From contig NC_082613.1 of assembly GCF_030936135.1 (NCBI RefSeq), forward strand, positions 5,270,001 through 5,334,000: a stretch of 64,000 bases of DNA, read 5' to 3'. Below are positions 1 through 12,060 of the stretch, piece after piece. Position numbers and translations under genes: made by a program. Under the pieces are notes generated by a model. That model saw only the letters and a program-made list of their open reading frames with translations, was not told where the DNA came from and searched no databases. Origin of the DNA: Gavia stellata. Taxonomy: Eukaryota > Chordata > Aves > Gaviiformes > Gaviidae. Within the stretch, counting starts at the first letter, position 1. Each line of letters opens with the position of its first letter.

Positions 1-3000
1 AACTATTGTACAAAGTGTGGAAAAATTGAGTCATAAGTGGTTTTGCACTGCAGAGTAGATATTTTGCTACCTTCTTTAAAATTTTTATATTTTGTACATG
101 GAATTGAGATCTGTAAAATTAAGATCTGTAATTTCTTTAATAATACAGACATACAGACTTTATTTCCTTAGTAAATCTTTTCAGTTTGTTAGAAAAGTTG
201 TATTTCTTGGACATGACATGAACCATACAGTACGAGCGCTGCGGTAAATCCTAGGCAATCTATTAAGAATGTCACACTGTGTTCTTCATTTCATGTCCTT
301 TCCAAGGTGAACAGAAGTGTCATCAGCAAGTGGTTTGTGAAGGTGTCTGTGAGTGTTGGCAGGTAAATAATTTTTTTAAACCAAAGTTAACAGTCCATGT
401 AATCATGTGCATCAATCTGATTTCGGTAGAGGCAGCTGTTCTGCTTAGTCTGCTCTGGTAAGAAGTCCAAAATGTGCAAGACGAATGGGAGCACAAGGCT
501 GGCAAAGGAGCATGGTGAGAGCATTCAGTGAAGCAGGAAGGAGGTGTTATAAACCCTGAAAGTGTGAGAGACAGAGGGGCTGTGCTGGATCTGTGCAAAA
601 GGAATGAAAGATACCAGAGGCCTCACAGGTCTGTAGGTGGCTGTTTAGATAATTCTCCTGTGATTGTTGGAAGAGCTATAATGCTTCTTTCAGCGGGAAA
701 AAAAGCAAAATATCTAAGATGCCAAACCTGTGTACCAGAAATCTATCTAGCTGCAAATGCCTTTCAACCTTCTGATGTCTGCATCAGCTGGTTAATTTGA
801 ATCTGGATAGGTGTTCGCTTAATGACAGTTATGCAACTAGAGCCAAATCCTGCAGAAGAACAGCCTCATCTATTTTGAAGGGTTCCTTTAGGCCCTGACT
901 ACCTTTTGTTCATGTAAGTCATTAAAGGGGAATCTTCCTCAGCATTATGGGTCTATTCTGCTGCTTTGAAAGGGCTGGCATAAACTACACAGAAGACCCT
1001 GATATTTCAGTGATGGTGAGATGCTTGAGTACTGTACATCCAGGCAAACCCTTTCCTTAAAGAGGTAGATAAACCAATCCTGTGTCACATCTTTCTAGCA
1101 AAGACCAACTTGAAGAAAATTCCATCACTAATATAAGAGGTTCCTTCAGCACCAGGCAGAGTGCTCAATGTTATAGTCTGTGATCAGATAGATCCTAATG
1201 GTAGCCTATGGCTATGGATAGGTTCACTGGGTCTTCCAGTGTGTTTTGACAATCAATTATATTAAAAAAAAAGATACAATTTCATGTCTCCTCCTGAGCA
1301 TTGCACTAAAGACCATTCATAGTTAATTAAGGTCCAATTTTTCCTCTTTGTATGCCACCTTTCAGTAGCACAGTCCTCCTGTTACTAGGCCTAGTGGCCA
1401 AAGACCGCTAGCATCTCATGTCCTTTAGGTGGATTTAGACATCTCCCACACCTTCTACTGGCAGTCAACATGAAGGCTTGAAACTCATAATGCTGCTTTG
1501 AGTATCCGTTCCTCTGTGCATCAGATGACATTTTGCTGCATTGCCTTCAGCTGAACTGCAGTGCTTCAATCTCCTCTTGCAGCTGATCAGAGCTACAGTT
1601 TGTGTGACTTTCACAAGTGAGTGATGGCCCAGTGCTGTCACTCTAAGAATATATTACTCGCTCAGGGTATTTACATCTTGAGCCGGACTGACAAGAAGAT
1701 GAAAAGGAGGCTTGGTTGCTTCGCCAGCTTTTGTTTCATAATTTAAAAGAGCTTTTGTATTCATGCGTTGCATCCCTGTTGCAGAGAGTCTCTATTTCAT
1801 CCAGAAGCTGGAAAAATTTATAGCTCCCAGATCTCACATTGTCTTTAAAATACTGTGTAATAATCACAATCAGGACACTGATAAAGAACACTTAAAAAGC
1901 TAGTTCTTATTAACCATTTGTAGTTTAAAATTGTGTATTTCAATAGTAGGATAAACTAGGCATATGGAAAATATAAGACAAATTAGTTCTGCCACTTTGA
2001 TTGCAAGCCATCCAAGTCAAATATTTCACATGATGTCAGAAGTTAGTAAAATTTTCCACAGATGCTTCTGTTTTCATGCTTGGAAGATAGATGCCAAAAA
2101 TAGTCTAGATTCATGCTCTGTGAAAACCCAGTGACTCTAGCTAGTGTTTGTAGTATCTCCCACTTGTAAACCATCAAGATCCTACAGATCATTGAGGCCA
2201 TTTTGAATGGCATTAGTTTCATTTTGAGAATAGTGAAGAAAAACCTGTAGTCAGTCATGACTTCTACTGCAGTACCACTCCAAGGTTCTGCTAGTGCTCG
2301 GACTCCAATATGCTAGGTGTGCTGTGAGTACATAGGAAAATGTAATCCATGCAAAGAAAAGGTTGGTGTAAATACAATAACAAAACTTTTCACTTTGTGG
2401 TATGCTATATCAGCAACTCGCACATTTCTGTAAACATTCCCCAAAAGTCTCCTTGGCATAGACCATAGAAATGCAGAGAGCAGCAGACGGCACCCAGCAG
2501 GTGTCTGCATGAAATGCTGCTCCTGGAGAGATTTCCAAAAGCAATTGCAGTGCCTTTACCTTTGATCTTTTCCCCAACCAAAAGCATGTTGTGTTTTTGT
2601 TTTATTTCATTTCCTCTCTTACTATCTCATCCGCTGCCACAAATGCATTTTACAGAATTTCTGCCCTTCATGTTTTTCAGCTACAATGAGGTATTTGAAA
2701 TCTGGCTGGCAAGGCTAAATATCTTATTTCATTGTCTATACACCGATTATTTACAGGACTTTTTCATTCTTCACGTCATATCGCGTGGCTCTGAATATTA
2801 ACACAAGACCACAAACACGTCGTCAACCTCCTTTTGCTGAGTAGCATAGCTAATTTTAATTTAAGTCTTAAAAAATTAGGTAGCCATTGGAATTTAGAAA
2901 ATTTGTCTCATGAATTGTTACAGATCCTGTGCCAGATCATCAGCTGACCAATATTCACATAAAGTTATTACTAACAAAAATTAGTATACATTCCTATGTA

Positions 3001-5330
3001 CTGAAAATCTTCAAGTACTTACATAAAAACATATGTCTCATGGTACACTTTGGGTGTGTCATCTATCCTGCTACCTTGTTAGCAAATACAAAGATGCAAT
3101 GTCTGCTGCAAAACATTTACCCTCTGAAGTGAATGAAGAAATTATGGTGGTAATGTGGAAGGAGAGCTTGTCCACACAGAAGGAAAAATCAGGTTCTGAG
3201 TACTGGAGAATGACAATGTTTCTCTTGCGTCATCCACCCCTTTTTTCCCACAGCAAGGGTGAACTGCCTGCCCATGTTTCTATAATGAAGACTGAGAGAG
3301 AATAACAGGTAGGTAGAGCCAGGTCAGGGATCAAACCTAGTATTTAGGTTTATGTTTAAAATGAGGTGGTACAGAGGTTCTCAAAGCCTTGTTCTTGATG
3401 ATGGTGTTATTTTACTTTGTTTCTGTGCATTCATATTCATCACGGCAATGAAGAGTCCATCTTTTTATTGAAACAGCTGGATTAAGAGGTACCATCTCGG
3501 CTGCTTTTAGGCAGCTGCTGTAATTGCTAGAGGGATCTGAATAGTATCTTCCCAAGAGGAAGCAAAAATGTAGTCCGTGCAGGGATAAATAAGAAATAAG
3601 TGGTCCATCAGAAGGTTTTCTAGTAAGAACTGAGCCATGGTATGAAAAATGTGACAGCACCCAGGGTGGAAAGAAAGGTAACATGTTCCAGATGACAGGG
3701 CATGCAAATAAGTCTCTCATGCTTTTAGGCACCACAGTCATTCTCATTTTTTAATCCAAAAAGAATAGTCACTCACATAATTTCCTCCCATGGCAAAGAG
3801 CTGACTTGATAACACAAGCTTGTGCTGCTGCTCAGGGTTGCAAATTCACATCGACGTTTCCTTCCTCTCTTGTTCAGCCCTCATGCCTTGCTCTTTCCCC
3901 ATCAGCAGGGAGTCCAGGTCGCTTTACAAGTGCCTTCACCCTTCCTGAAGACTGCCCGGCGAGCTGTGGTCTGCTGCTCCTGTTTCACCCAATTAGTGCC
4001 TCTCAATGCAGCATCTCCTGTCAATCGTTGTCGTGCCAGTGGTGTTGCTCTCAGCAATGCCAGTTCAACAAAGAGGAGACAAACAGTCTAATGGTTGCCA
4101 GCAGCTGAAGCGAGGCTGAGGCAGAATAACTGTTTCAAGTATTTTAGGCATTTCTGAAATATTCACACACACAAGAACAAATTGCTATACATGCATACAA
4201 ATGGCGAAGTAACATCTGGGTTTAGCTCTTTGGTACCAGCTGTGGTTGATTCCTGTTGCCAGCAGCAGGGATGTTCACTAATTGAATGGAAAGCTTCAGG
4301 ATTTGCCTGTGCATCCTCTCCTCCTTGGAAGCCAGAGTCAGTCAAGCACAACGCTTCCATTGCACTGACTTTCACAGCTCCTCAGATTCAGCAGGAAGGG
4401 TGCTACGTACCAGGAGGAGTCACACTGCCAGTCTGGCCCACAGAGACTGTAGGCCCTGGTATCTGCCATCATTTCATTAAAAAAGAGGCGCAACAACTGT
4501 TTTACTTTGAAGAGACAGAAATTAATCATTGTTGGAAGGAAAGAAAAATAAATGAGTCTCTGAACAAACCCACCTGCAAACACTACCAAGTGATTCACAC
4601 AGGTTCTTGTTCCAAGCAGCCTCTGGGCTGCGTGATACGCCATGAAAGAGATGTTACCTCTCCGTTCCTGTGTTTCTGTAGCTCTACTGCACTATTTAAC
4701 TTGTCAATTTACAGCTACAGCAGAAACTTTTGATTTCCTTTTCTTAGAAGTGTCTGATGAGAAAAAAGTGTCTCCTACCTTACCAAGACTGACTTTGACT
4801 CACTAACCTGATATTTAAGGGCTGACACGTTCATTTCTTCCTGCATTGTTTAGAATTTCCTGATCATAGACTCCCTAACTAGAACAAATTCTGAAGATAG
4901 GGTGGTGGTGTCATACATTACATGATGTTTAACACTGACATGAAATCCGTCATTTTTAGGCATGCAAACTTCCTGCAGATACATGATCTAGCTTATGTGT
5001 GTGCACACTGAAAACACTGAAAATAGTTGAGTCACGGTTCGCAAAAATCCATTCAAAAAGTTAAAGTAAAAAAATCCCCACTGCCAGTTTCCTGCACTAA
5101 CAACAATTTCTGATTCCTAACATTTATTTAACCTGTGTTATAGTACTGGCAGTATGAAGTCCACCACCAATAAAAAAAAATCTTTGCACTAAAGGACATC
5201 AAAAAGAGCATCTTTGCTCTGGGATTTCCTTTAAGCCACTTGCAGTGGCCTGGCAGATTACAGGCAACTAACTGTGGGAACCTGTCGTTAAGTCTATTCT
5301 CCTCTTCTGATGATCAGGTATATTTTGACC
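1..5330. other. Intergenic, AT-rich, no supported gene
   Basis: No reading frame here combines useful length, family similarity and splice signals. The longest frame is 183 codons at 4182-4733 on the plus strand. It looks like chance: its composition is unremarkable and I recognise no domain. A short exon-like block at 307-362 is treated as a finding. By synteny this is the 3' flank of CDH26, beyond the end of that gene. Confidence 0.6.
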
Positions 5331-5339
5331 ATTCTTATC

Positions 5340-5950
5340 AGATGTGTTTTAAATTATTCAAAGATAATGATTCCTCTGTATTCTTAAGCAATCTGTTCCC
5401 ATACTGACATTAGAAAACTGACCCTTTTCATTTTCCCCTAATGAAAGTGAAATTATATACTTCTTGTCCTAGTCTCCATAGACAGGGAGAACAATTCAGT
5501 GGTAACGTATCTGAAAAGTGTTGCCATCCTCATCTCTCCTTCAGTCTTCTCTTTTCTTCAGCAAACCAGTCCAGGTGCTTTGTTCACATCTACTGCCATT
5601 TTTGTCCCTCTCCTCTGGCTTCTGTTCAGTTTATCAACAGCTTTCCCAAAGCATGAATTTTAGATCCAGAAATAATATACTTCAGCTGAAGCACTAGTGC
5701 TGGTTGGAAAGAAGTAATTACTACCTGTATTTTAACAAAATTGTGTTTAAATAACATGGCCTTATTGACTGCCACATAGTTCATGGTCCACTGTAACTCC
5801 CACAAACATTTTGCATTATGATGCCTGTTCTATACTTTTCTGACTACAATACTTAGCAGTTATTTGATTGGATTTCATCTTATATTTGGCTTCTATCTGT
5901 CTGGCCAATCATACATGGAAGATCTCAGCCTCAAGCTGGAAAGCTGTATG
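5340..5950 (-). repeat. Ancient CR1/L3-type LINE fragment, 3' half, minus orientation
   Basis: Read on the plus strand, this stretch follows the reverse complement of the conserved CR1 reverse-transcriptase end. Recognisable blocks are a 'gcaatctgttccc' segment, 'cttcttgtcct', 'gagaacaatt', 'cagtcttctctt', 'gtttatcaacagctttc', 'cttcagctgaagcactagtgc' and 'ggatttcatctt', in the order expected of the family. The copy is heavily diverged, with many small gaps. It is therefore old, probably predating the radiation of living birds. The boundaries are approximate because both ends fade into unique sequence. Confidence 0.7.
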
Positions 5951-6121
5951 ATATGTAATACCTGACATGATCCAGTTTGCTAAGGGGAGAAAATGGGTAC
6001 AGTAATGCTGCACCTGCCATCAAAGACTTTGAATTTGCACTCCAGACCTCTTAATAATTTCCTATTAGAATAATGCTTAAAACAAAGGAAAAAATTAAAT
6101 ATGAAATGCTAATAGCACGTG

Positions 6122-6391
6122 TTACAACTTATTTGGTGGAATGTGGCTCATTGACCTGTTTAGTTTCTTATCAGTGTCAATATATGTGGAATTTTTAAAC
6201 ATCATTGCATACTGTATTCCTGTTGACACTTCTCCACTCATTGCTGTGGTAATACATTTGGCACAAGGGACATATGTAATGCTAACATTTCTATGATATA
6301 CACACCCAATAAAAGCTTTTTCAATTTCTTTATTTTGACAGGCAGATTCCATTAATACATCCACAACAATCATGTTCCTTTTCTTCAGAAT
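6122..6391 (-). CDS. Orphan exon-like open frame, unknown product
   Basis: On the minus strand a splice acceptor-like tract (pyrimidine-rich, ending TCTTAG) is followed at once by an open frame of 89 codons ending in TAA at 6122. The first in-frame Met is at 6373. The peptide has paired cysteines (CVYH and CAKC about 14 residues apart) and several Asn-X-Ser/Thr sites. I do not recognise a family. A 3'-terminal coding exon is possible, but I found no upstream exon that clearly joins it, and chance remains a real alternative. It lies about 14.5 kb beyond the CDH26 stop on the same strand, so it could be an unknown downstream gene or a broken copy. Confidence 0.3.
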   Translation of the reverse strand: MLKKRNMIVVDVLMESACQNKEIEKAFIGCVYHRNVSITYVPCAKCITTAMSGEVSTGIQYAMMFKNSTYIDTDKKLNRSMSHIPPNKL

Positions 6392-9300
6392 CTAAGAGAA
6401 AAGGATTATTAAAAATTACAGACAATACCCCTATACACTTAATGTCTCCAAATTCACTTTACAATTGCTGTCAACATCAATAATGTCAGACAGTGTAATG
6501 AGGTTTATCTGAAACATCAGAACTTGGATATTCTCCAAAGGGGATTGCATTCCGCACCTAACAATCAAACTGGGGTTTTTCTTCTGTCAGAAGAAGATTC
6601 TCCCAAATGCCTGTGGAGAAGATATGTGCTGTATGATAGCCAGGTTGCAGCTCCTTCATCTCATCCCATTCTCCGTACTGTACCTTTGGTCTACCTCTCA
6701 ATTTCAAAAACCATATCATAAATAATGAGAGGAATAGGTCTTCTAATATGACAGGAGCTTTTGTTTAGGAGAGGAGAGAGCTTAGAGAATCCAAGTCCCT
6801 TCTCCTTCAGCTGTCATAGGTTGCATGTGAGTAGCCAGAAGCACAAGGCTACTAGCCAGTGGGGAAATTACCTGAGAGTTTGTTGAGAGTTCATGTGTTT
6901 GCACCGCTGGTTTACTCCTCAATATAAAATGGAAGTTAAAATCATTTCTGTGGACAAATAATACAGCAAGTAATTTTTTCCTGGTTTTAGTATGGCTTTT
7001 AAAGAATGCTTGTTGCACTGTTATTAAGGCTTTATATTTACAGTGCATGAAAAACATTCTCATCACCAACAATTATGCTGCATGTGCAGCTGCTCTAGTG
7101 GCATTCTTAAACATGGTTAAAGCTGGTAGAATTCGGCTCTAACTAATTTTGATACATGGAGCAATTGACTCCTTTTGAAAATCCACATATTATGACATTC
7201 TGGGGGAAAAATCATATTATATTTGTGTATATTTCTCTTAAATCAAACTATACCTACTGACTTAATCTTTACTTTTATTGATACTAGCTTTTTAATATCA
7301 ATATCAACTCTCATTCTGACCAACCCAGTATGCAACATTTATAAAATCAGTTCCTATCATGACTTTGTACAAAACAACTGTGTGCACCCACTTTCATACC
7401 AGGCTTATCAGTTAAGCCATCAAACAAAAAACAATTTAGTTTTTCCATTAGGTTCCTGGAAAGTCAAGCTAAGTGTGAGCAACTGGGGTTTGTTACTGGT
7501 CTCTGGTATGTTTTTCCAACAATTCTATGAGTTGTCAGGCAAAGATTACTAAGATACAGAGGTATTTGTATGTTAAATAAAAAGTGGTTCAAACTGGGAA
7601 GTGAGTTACACACTGCTAAATGTTGTCTGTACAGGTTTCCAACAGCGTGTTGTTAAATAATGATTGTTTAACGGCACCCACTTTATATTGAACAAAGGGC
7701 TTTTATTCTTTTATATTCTGGTGTTGCCTAAATTTATTGTAAGTATCTCTGACAGAGAAGACATATATCAGAGAATGATTCTAATGTTTGAGCAATAATG
7801 CAACATCAATAGCATACATGTTTAATAACACACGTGAATGATGACCCCTAATCCCAGCACAGTCAGGGCTTCAGTCAGATGATCTGATTCCTCTTTTCTT
7901 AATGCCCAGTTTGTAAACCATGAGATAGATATGTCAGGTATATGCATATGGGTATAGATCAAAAGGGTGACTGCACACGTTGACGGGACACTAATTAAAT
8001 TGATCCACAGTTAGTGATCACCTATTCTGAGCTGTTAATTTTGCAAGTGATAAAATAGGCTGCCTTCCTTTTTCTAATTAAAGAGGCACTGATACTGTCT
8101 ATCTCCTCAAGACAGTGAGTGCCACCTACTGTACACGCACTGCCTTGGAACTGCCAAGAACTCGTAACTTCACGAGTACACCCAAAGAAAGAGAATACTC
8201 TGCAGTAATACAAAAAAATGCTTCTTCATCAGAGCCAATGTCTTAGTTCTGACCTACAATATGTAAATCATCTCATAGAATAGATAGAAAATAGACTGAA
8301 ATTTCTATGCAAGTGTATGGAAATTGGGTAAGTAATGGTTCTTCCATCAGCTGTCCTACATGGTCATGCTAGTGTTTTAATAAATAGAGGTGAAGAGCTT
8401 CAGGGAATCTAAAAGCTGTGACCATGACACGTCCCACTACCAAGGCACTGGGGTTTTTGCTAAAGGCAAAAAGATATGCTGTGGTCAAACCTTGATTAAG
8501 ATAAGGAAGTAAAAGTACTGAAGCAGTTGACAGTGTTGATATTTAGAAAAATAAAACATGGTTATATTTCTGATAATCATCTCAGTGAACCAACCCAGGA
8601 AAAAGAGATTATAAGGCACCTGTCAAAAATTCCTTACCAAGAAAAACTTCACGGGTAATTTTCAGAAAATGTGTTTTGTGGGAGTTCAACAAGCCCTTAC
8701 GTTACTGTGCAAAGACAAATACTAGAAGAATACTGTTAGGAGAAGCTGGATTTAATAATGTATTTAAGATTCTGTAGTATGCCAGACAGAGCTATCATTT
8801 TGCATCCTTAGAAATAGCACTGTTGTCTCAGGAAATAATACTGAGAGGGTTTCTTGACAAACTGTTACCGAAGGGATTGTGCAAATGCACCGTGTTTTGC
8901 ATGCAGTTCATTTTTCACAGCAAAATGGCATCTCCATGCCAAAAGAAGATAGGGTGACTTCTCTGGTGGATGGGACAGGACAAAGTGGTTCCAATCAAAA
9001 GGCAGAAATGCTGAAGTTTGACTAAAAGCAAAACGAATTCAAGAAAGGAATTCTAGTCAGTCCATTGTCCCTTGAATTTCACTCCAATGGGAGATTAGAA
9101 GCTGAAAATGTACTTCAAATGACTACACAGAAAACTTTGCAACTGTTCTGCAAGGGGGATTTGCCTGGAAGCAAAAAGATACAGGTTTACATAGCTTGCT
9201 TAGAGTCTGAGCCAATCACCATAGAATTAATATTATTTTTCTTATTTCAGAGAGCTTTGGTTCAGATAGTTGGCAATAAAAAAAAGTGAAATTAAGAAGT

Positions 9301-10398
9301 AAAAACAATTCAAGGTCAAAAGATTTTGCAAGTGATGAGCTAACACAATAGAGCTATGAATATTTAATGCATATTGATCAGCATCTCATGAACAAAGGAT
9401 TTAGGATGGATCCATACGTTATTGCAAACCTTTCTTCAATCTAATAGATTTTTGTGTTTATAGGCCAGATTTGTAATTTAAGGGAAGGATTTACACGAGG
9501 AGCCTAAAGGATGTAAGCACTCAGCTGTTTATGAAGTTCAATGGCATTTGAGTGTCTGACTCCCTCGGGCTCTATTATGAATTCTAACTGTAACTTATTG
9601 ACTATAGTCTTCCAGTTCAGAAAGCACAACATGGTTACCCTTTACAATAACAGAATATTTGTTTTGTAGCCATAACAATAATCTAGTCTGCCTTCCAGGG
9701 ACTATTTTGTGGTCAAAATCAGGATAATTGACACAATTTACCTCAATGGAAAATTCAGCTTTGTGCAGGTGGGAATGCTGGCTTTACTACAGATTTACAA
9801 TCACAAGTTCCTGCCTAAAAGTTGTTATCGTCTGCTCCAGCTTCTCACATCCAAAAAACTTTTCCCTCTTGTCTGCTCACTGACCACATCTATTCAGCAG
9901 ACCTTCAGCCCAGCCCAGAAATGCTTCCTCAGCATCTGTAACCTGGGCCTGATCCAAGGCCTCACGGACTTTATGCTCAGCTCCCTTTCCCCAGGAATTG
10001 ATCTGATTCCAGAAAACACCCCAGTCCATCATCTCACTGCTGCTGTCTGGCTCCGAGAGTCTAAATTACATGTTAGGACATAAACCCAAGAGTTAGGCAC
10101 GATGGAGATGCATCTGGAGTGTTAGGTAAAGATCCAGGTTGTCTTGTGGTCTTTATAGGTAGATTTTGCAAGAGCAAATTCTAATAAATATCTGCATGCG
10201 CACAAAAGGGACAATCCCTCTGCAGCTGAGCTACATTTGCTGTGAGGTCTGGAGAAAGGAGCAAGCAGGGCTTAGAGACACATTCTGCTGTCCTGCTAGT
10301 TGGGCTGGCCAAAGGCAGGGACAAATGCCTGTTTTACAGTTCTTCCTGTTAGACAAAGATATTAAACTTCATAGCTGTCATTGCATAACATTCCTTGA

Positions 10399-10432
10399 CT
10401 GCTAAAATGTCTGCTAAAATGTCTGCTAAAAA
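10399..10432 (+). repeat. 12-bp tandem repeat, nearly three units
   Basis: The unit CTGCTAAAATGT is repeated head to tail almost three times with no mismatch until the last bases. It is a short minisatellite-like array in intergenic DNA with no evident function. Confidence 0.85.
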
Positions 10433-11676
10433 GTGCAAAGAGACAGAGAGGAAATCGAATGCCTTTGCAACAGGGCCAAAATAAGGATGGTGGTAGCTAT
10501 TATGGGAATACTTAATACGGTCTCTGGGTTGCTCTAGCGGCTCAACATATCCTTTTAACGCAATGCCTATAAACAGTGATTACTGCTTGACTGAGGGTGT
10601 GAGGAGGGAAATTCTAAGACAAAGTTAATTTACATCTCAAAAGAGTTTCCTCTTAAAAAACACACCATGGTAACAAAATTTCAGTATTGTAATGATTAAT
10701 GTCACCACACTGTACTGACTCCACTGCATCATAATTAAATAGAAGATATTCAGTTGTATAGCACTTTAATATGATAATGGTCTATCTATTGACTCATTCA
10801 CCTTACAATTTCTTGACCTATTTTTCATTTTTAGAGGCACATAATGATGGAATGTATACAATAGCATAGACTCTGAGAGCAGTCTCTGAGTAGTCTTGGG
10901 GGAAGGAGAGACACTGTTGCTATTGGCTTTACACAAGCCTCCCAATAAACTGAAATCAAAACCTGGAAGTACATTTCCTCAGGACTTTCTAAGTATTCCA
11001 ATCTAAGTAAGGGACTAGATACTTAATTCCCAGAATATAGTTCTAAAAATTTTCCATGAACCAAAGGACAGCTGAAAACGAAAACTGGGAACTATGCTGT
11101 TCCTTTTGTTGTGATTTGCCACTTGTTGATTGTAGGGATTGCCTTCATCTAGTAAAACAGAAAAAACACTTAAACTCCTGCTCAAGCACACCTCCCCCCG
11201 CCTCCAGTAATCCAGAAAGTGCAAAGAATGTAGTCTGCATTTTGAGCGTTAGACAAAATTCCCAATAATTATGTTTCTCTGCCATGTTAAAACCACCTGC
11301 ATTGAAAGATCTTGGGATTTTTAAATCAGTAGACGTGTGTGTTTGGGTTTTTTGCCTGTTTCCATTAATGTCTCACTCTGTGATGTTTGCCAAGTGTCTT
11401 ACATGAACTGTTTGAATGCCTAAAGTTAACAATTGAAGTTCAACAAGATACTGAAATAAATCTCAATTTTTCAGAGGTGTTGAACTCCCACACTCTCCAT
11501 TCAAGTCAAGTACATGATTGTTTCACCCTCATCGTGGTCTTGTTAGCAAATATCCAGCAACTTCATAGCAGGGTGTCAGTTTTCCTCCTCATTTCTGATA
11601 TAACTAGCTTCTCTACATGAAAGCACAGACTGTAAATAATATTGGATCTTTAGCTTAAAAAATGTATATCCTGATG

Positions 11677-11780
11677 AATATTTATTCAGCACATTAAAAA
11701 TATCATCCGTGCCTTGCTTTCATTTGGCTCATAAACCTGAATATTGCAGAAAAACTAGGGACAATATTTATTCAGCACAT
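11677..11780 (+). repeat. 18-bp direct repeat pair
   Basis: An identical 18-bp string (AATATTTATTCAGCACAT) occurs at 11677-11694 and 11763-11780, 86 bp apart start to start. The flanks differ, so it is either a small local duplication or coincidence in AT-rich DNA. No terminal inverted repeats accompany it. Confidence 0.8.
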
Positions 11781-11879
11781 CAGCACAGCATCAGTTAAGG
11801 AAAACTTCCTATTTCTGTTTAGGATACTTACACGCTTCCTGTTCCTGTCCTGTCAAAACACTTCAAAATCTCTGGAAGT

Positions 11880-12060
11880 ATTTCTTTGAGACAGGAAGGA
11901 CTGTTCCCATTTCACAGCTGGAGAGATGTAGTAGACAGTTTTATGACATTTAATTTCCACTAATTCCAGTGGAGATAGATGCTGAATACTTCGTTAAAAT
12001 CTGGCTGCAGGTTAATTTACCTAGGGTCACAGGGGAATCCCATGAAGCATGATTTTCAGA
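11880..12060 (+). repeat. Possible ancient MIR-like SINE remnant
   Basis: The order of a 'ttcccatttcacagctggagag' -like block, a spacer and a 'cctagggtcacag' block recalls the MIR core (fraction-of-zero, then 'aaggtcacacag' motifs). The match is weak and gapped, so this is only a tentative assignment. Confidence 0.3.

Noticed and set aside
4182-4733. 183-codon plus-strand frame
   Set aside because: Longest frame in the left flank but no recognisable domain and no splice or promoter context. Best taken as chance.
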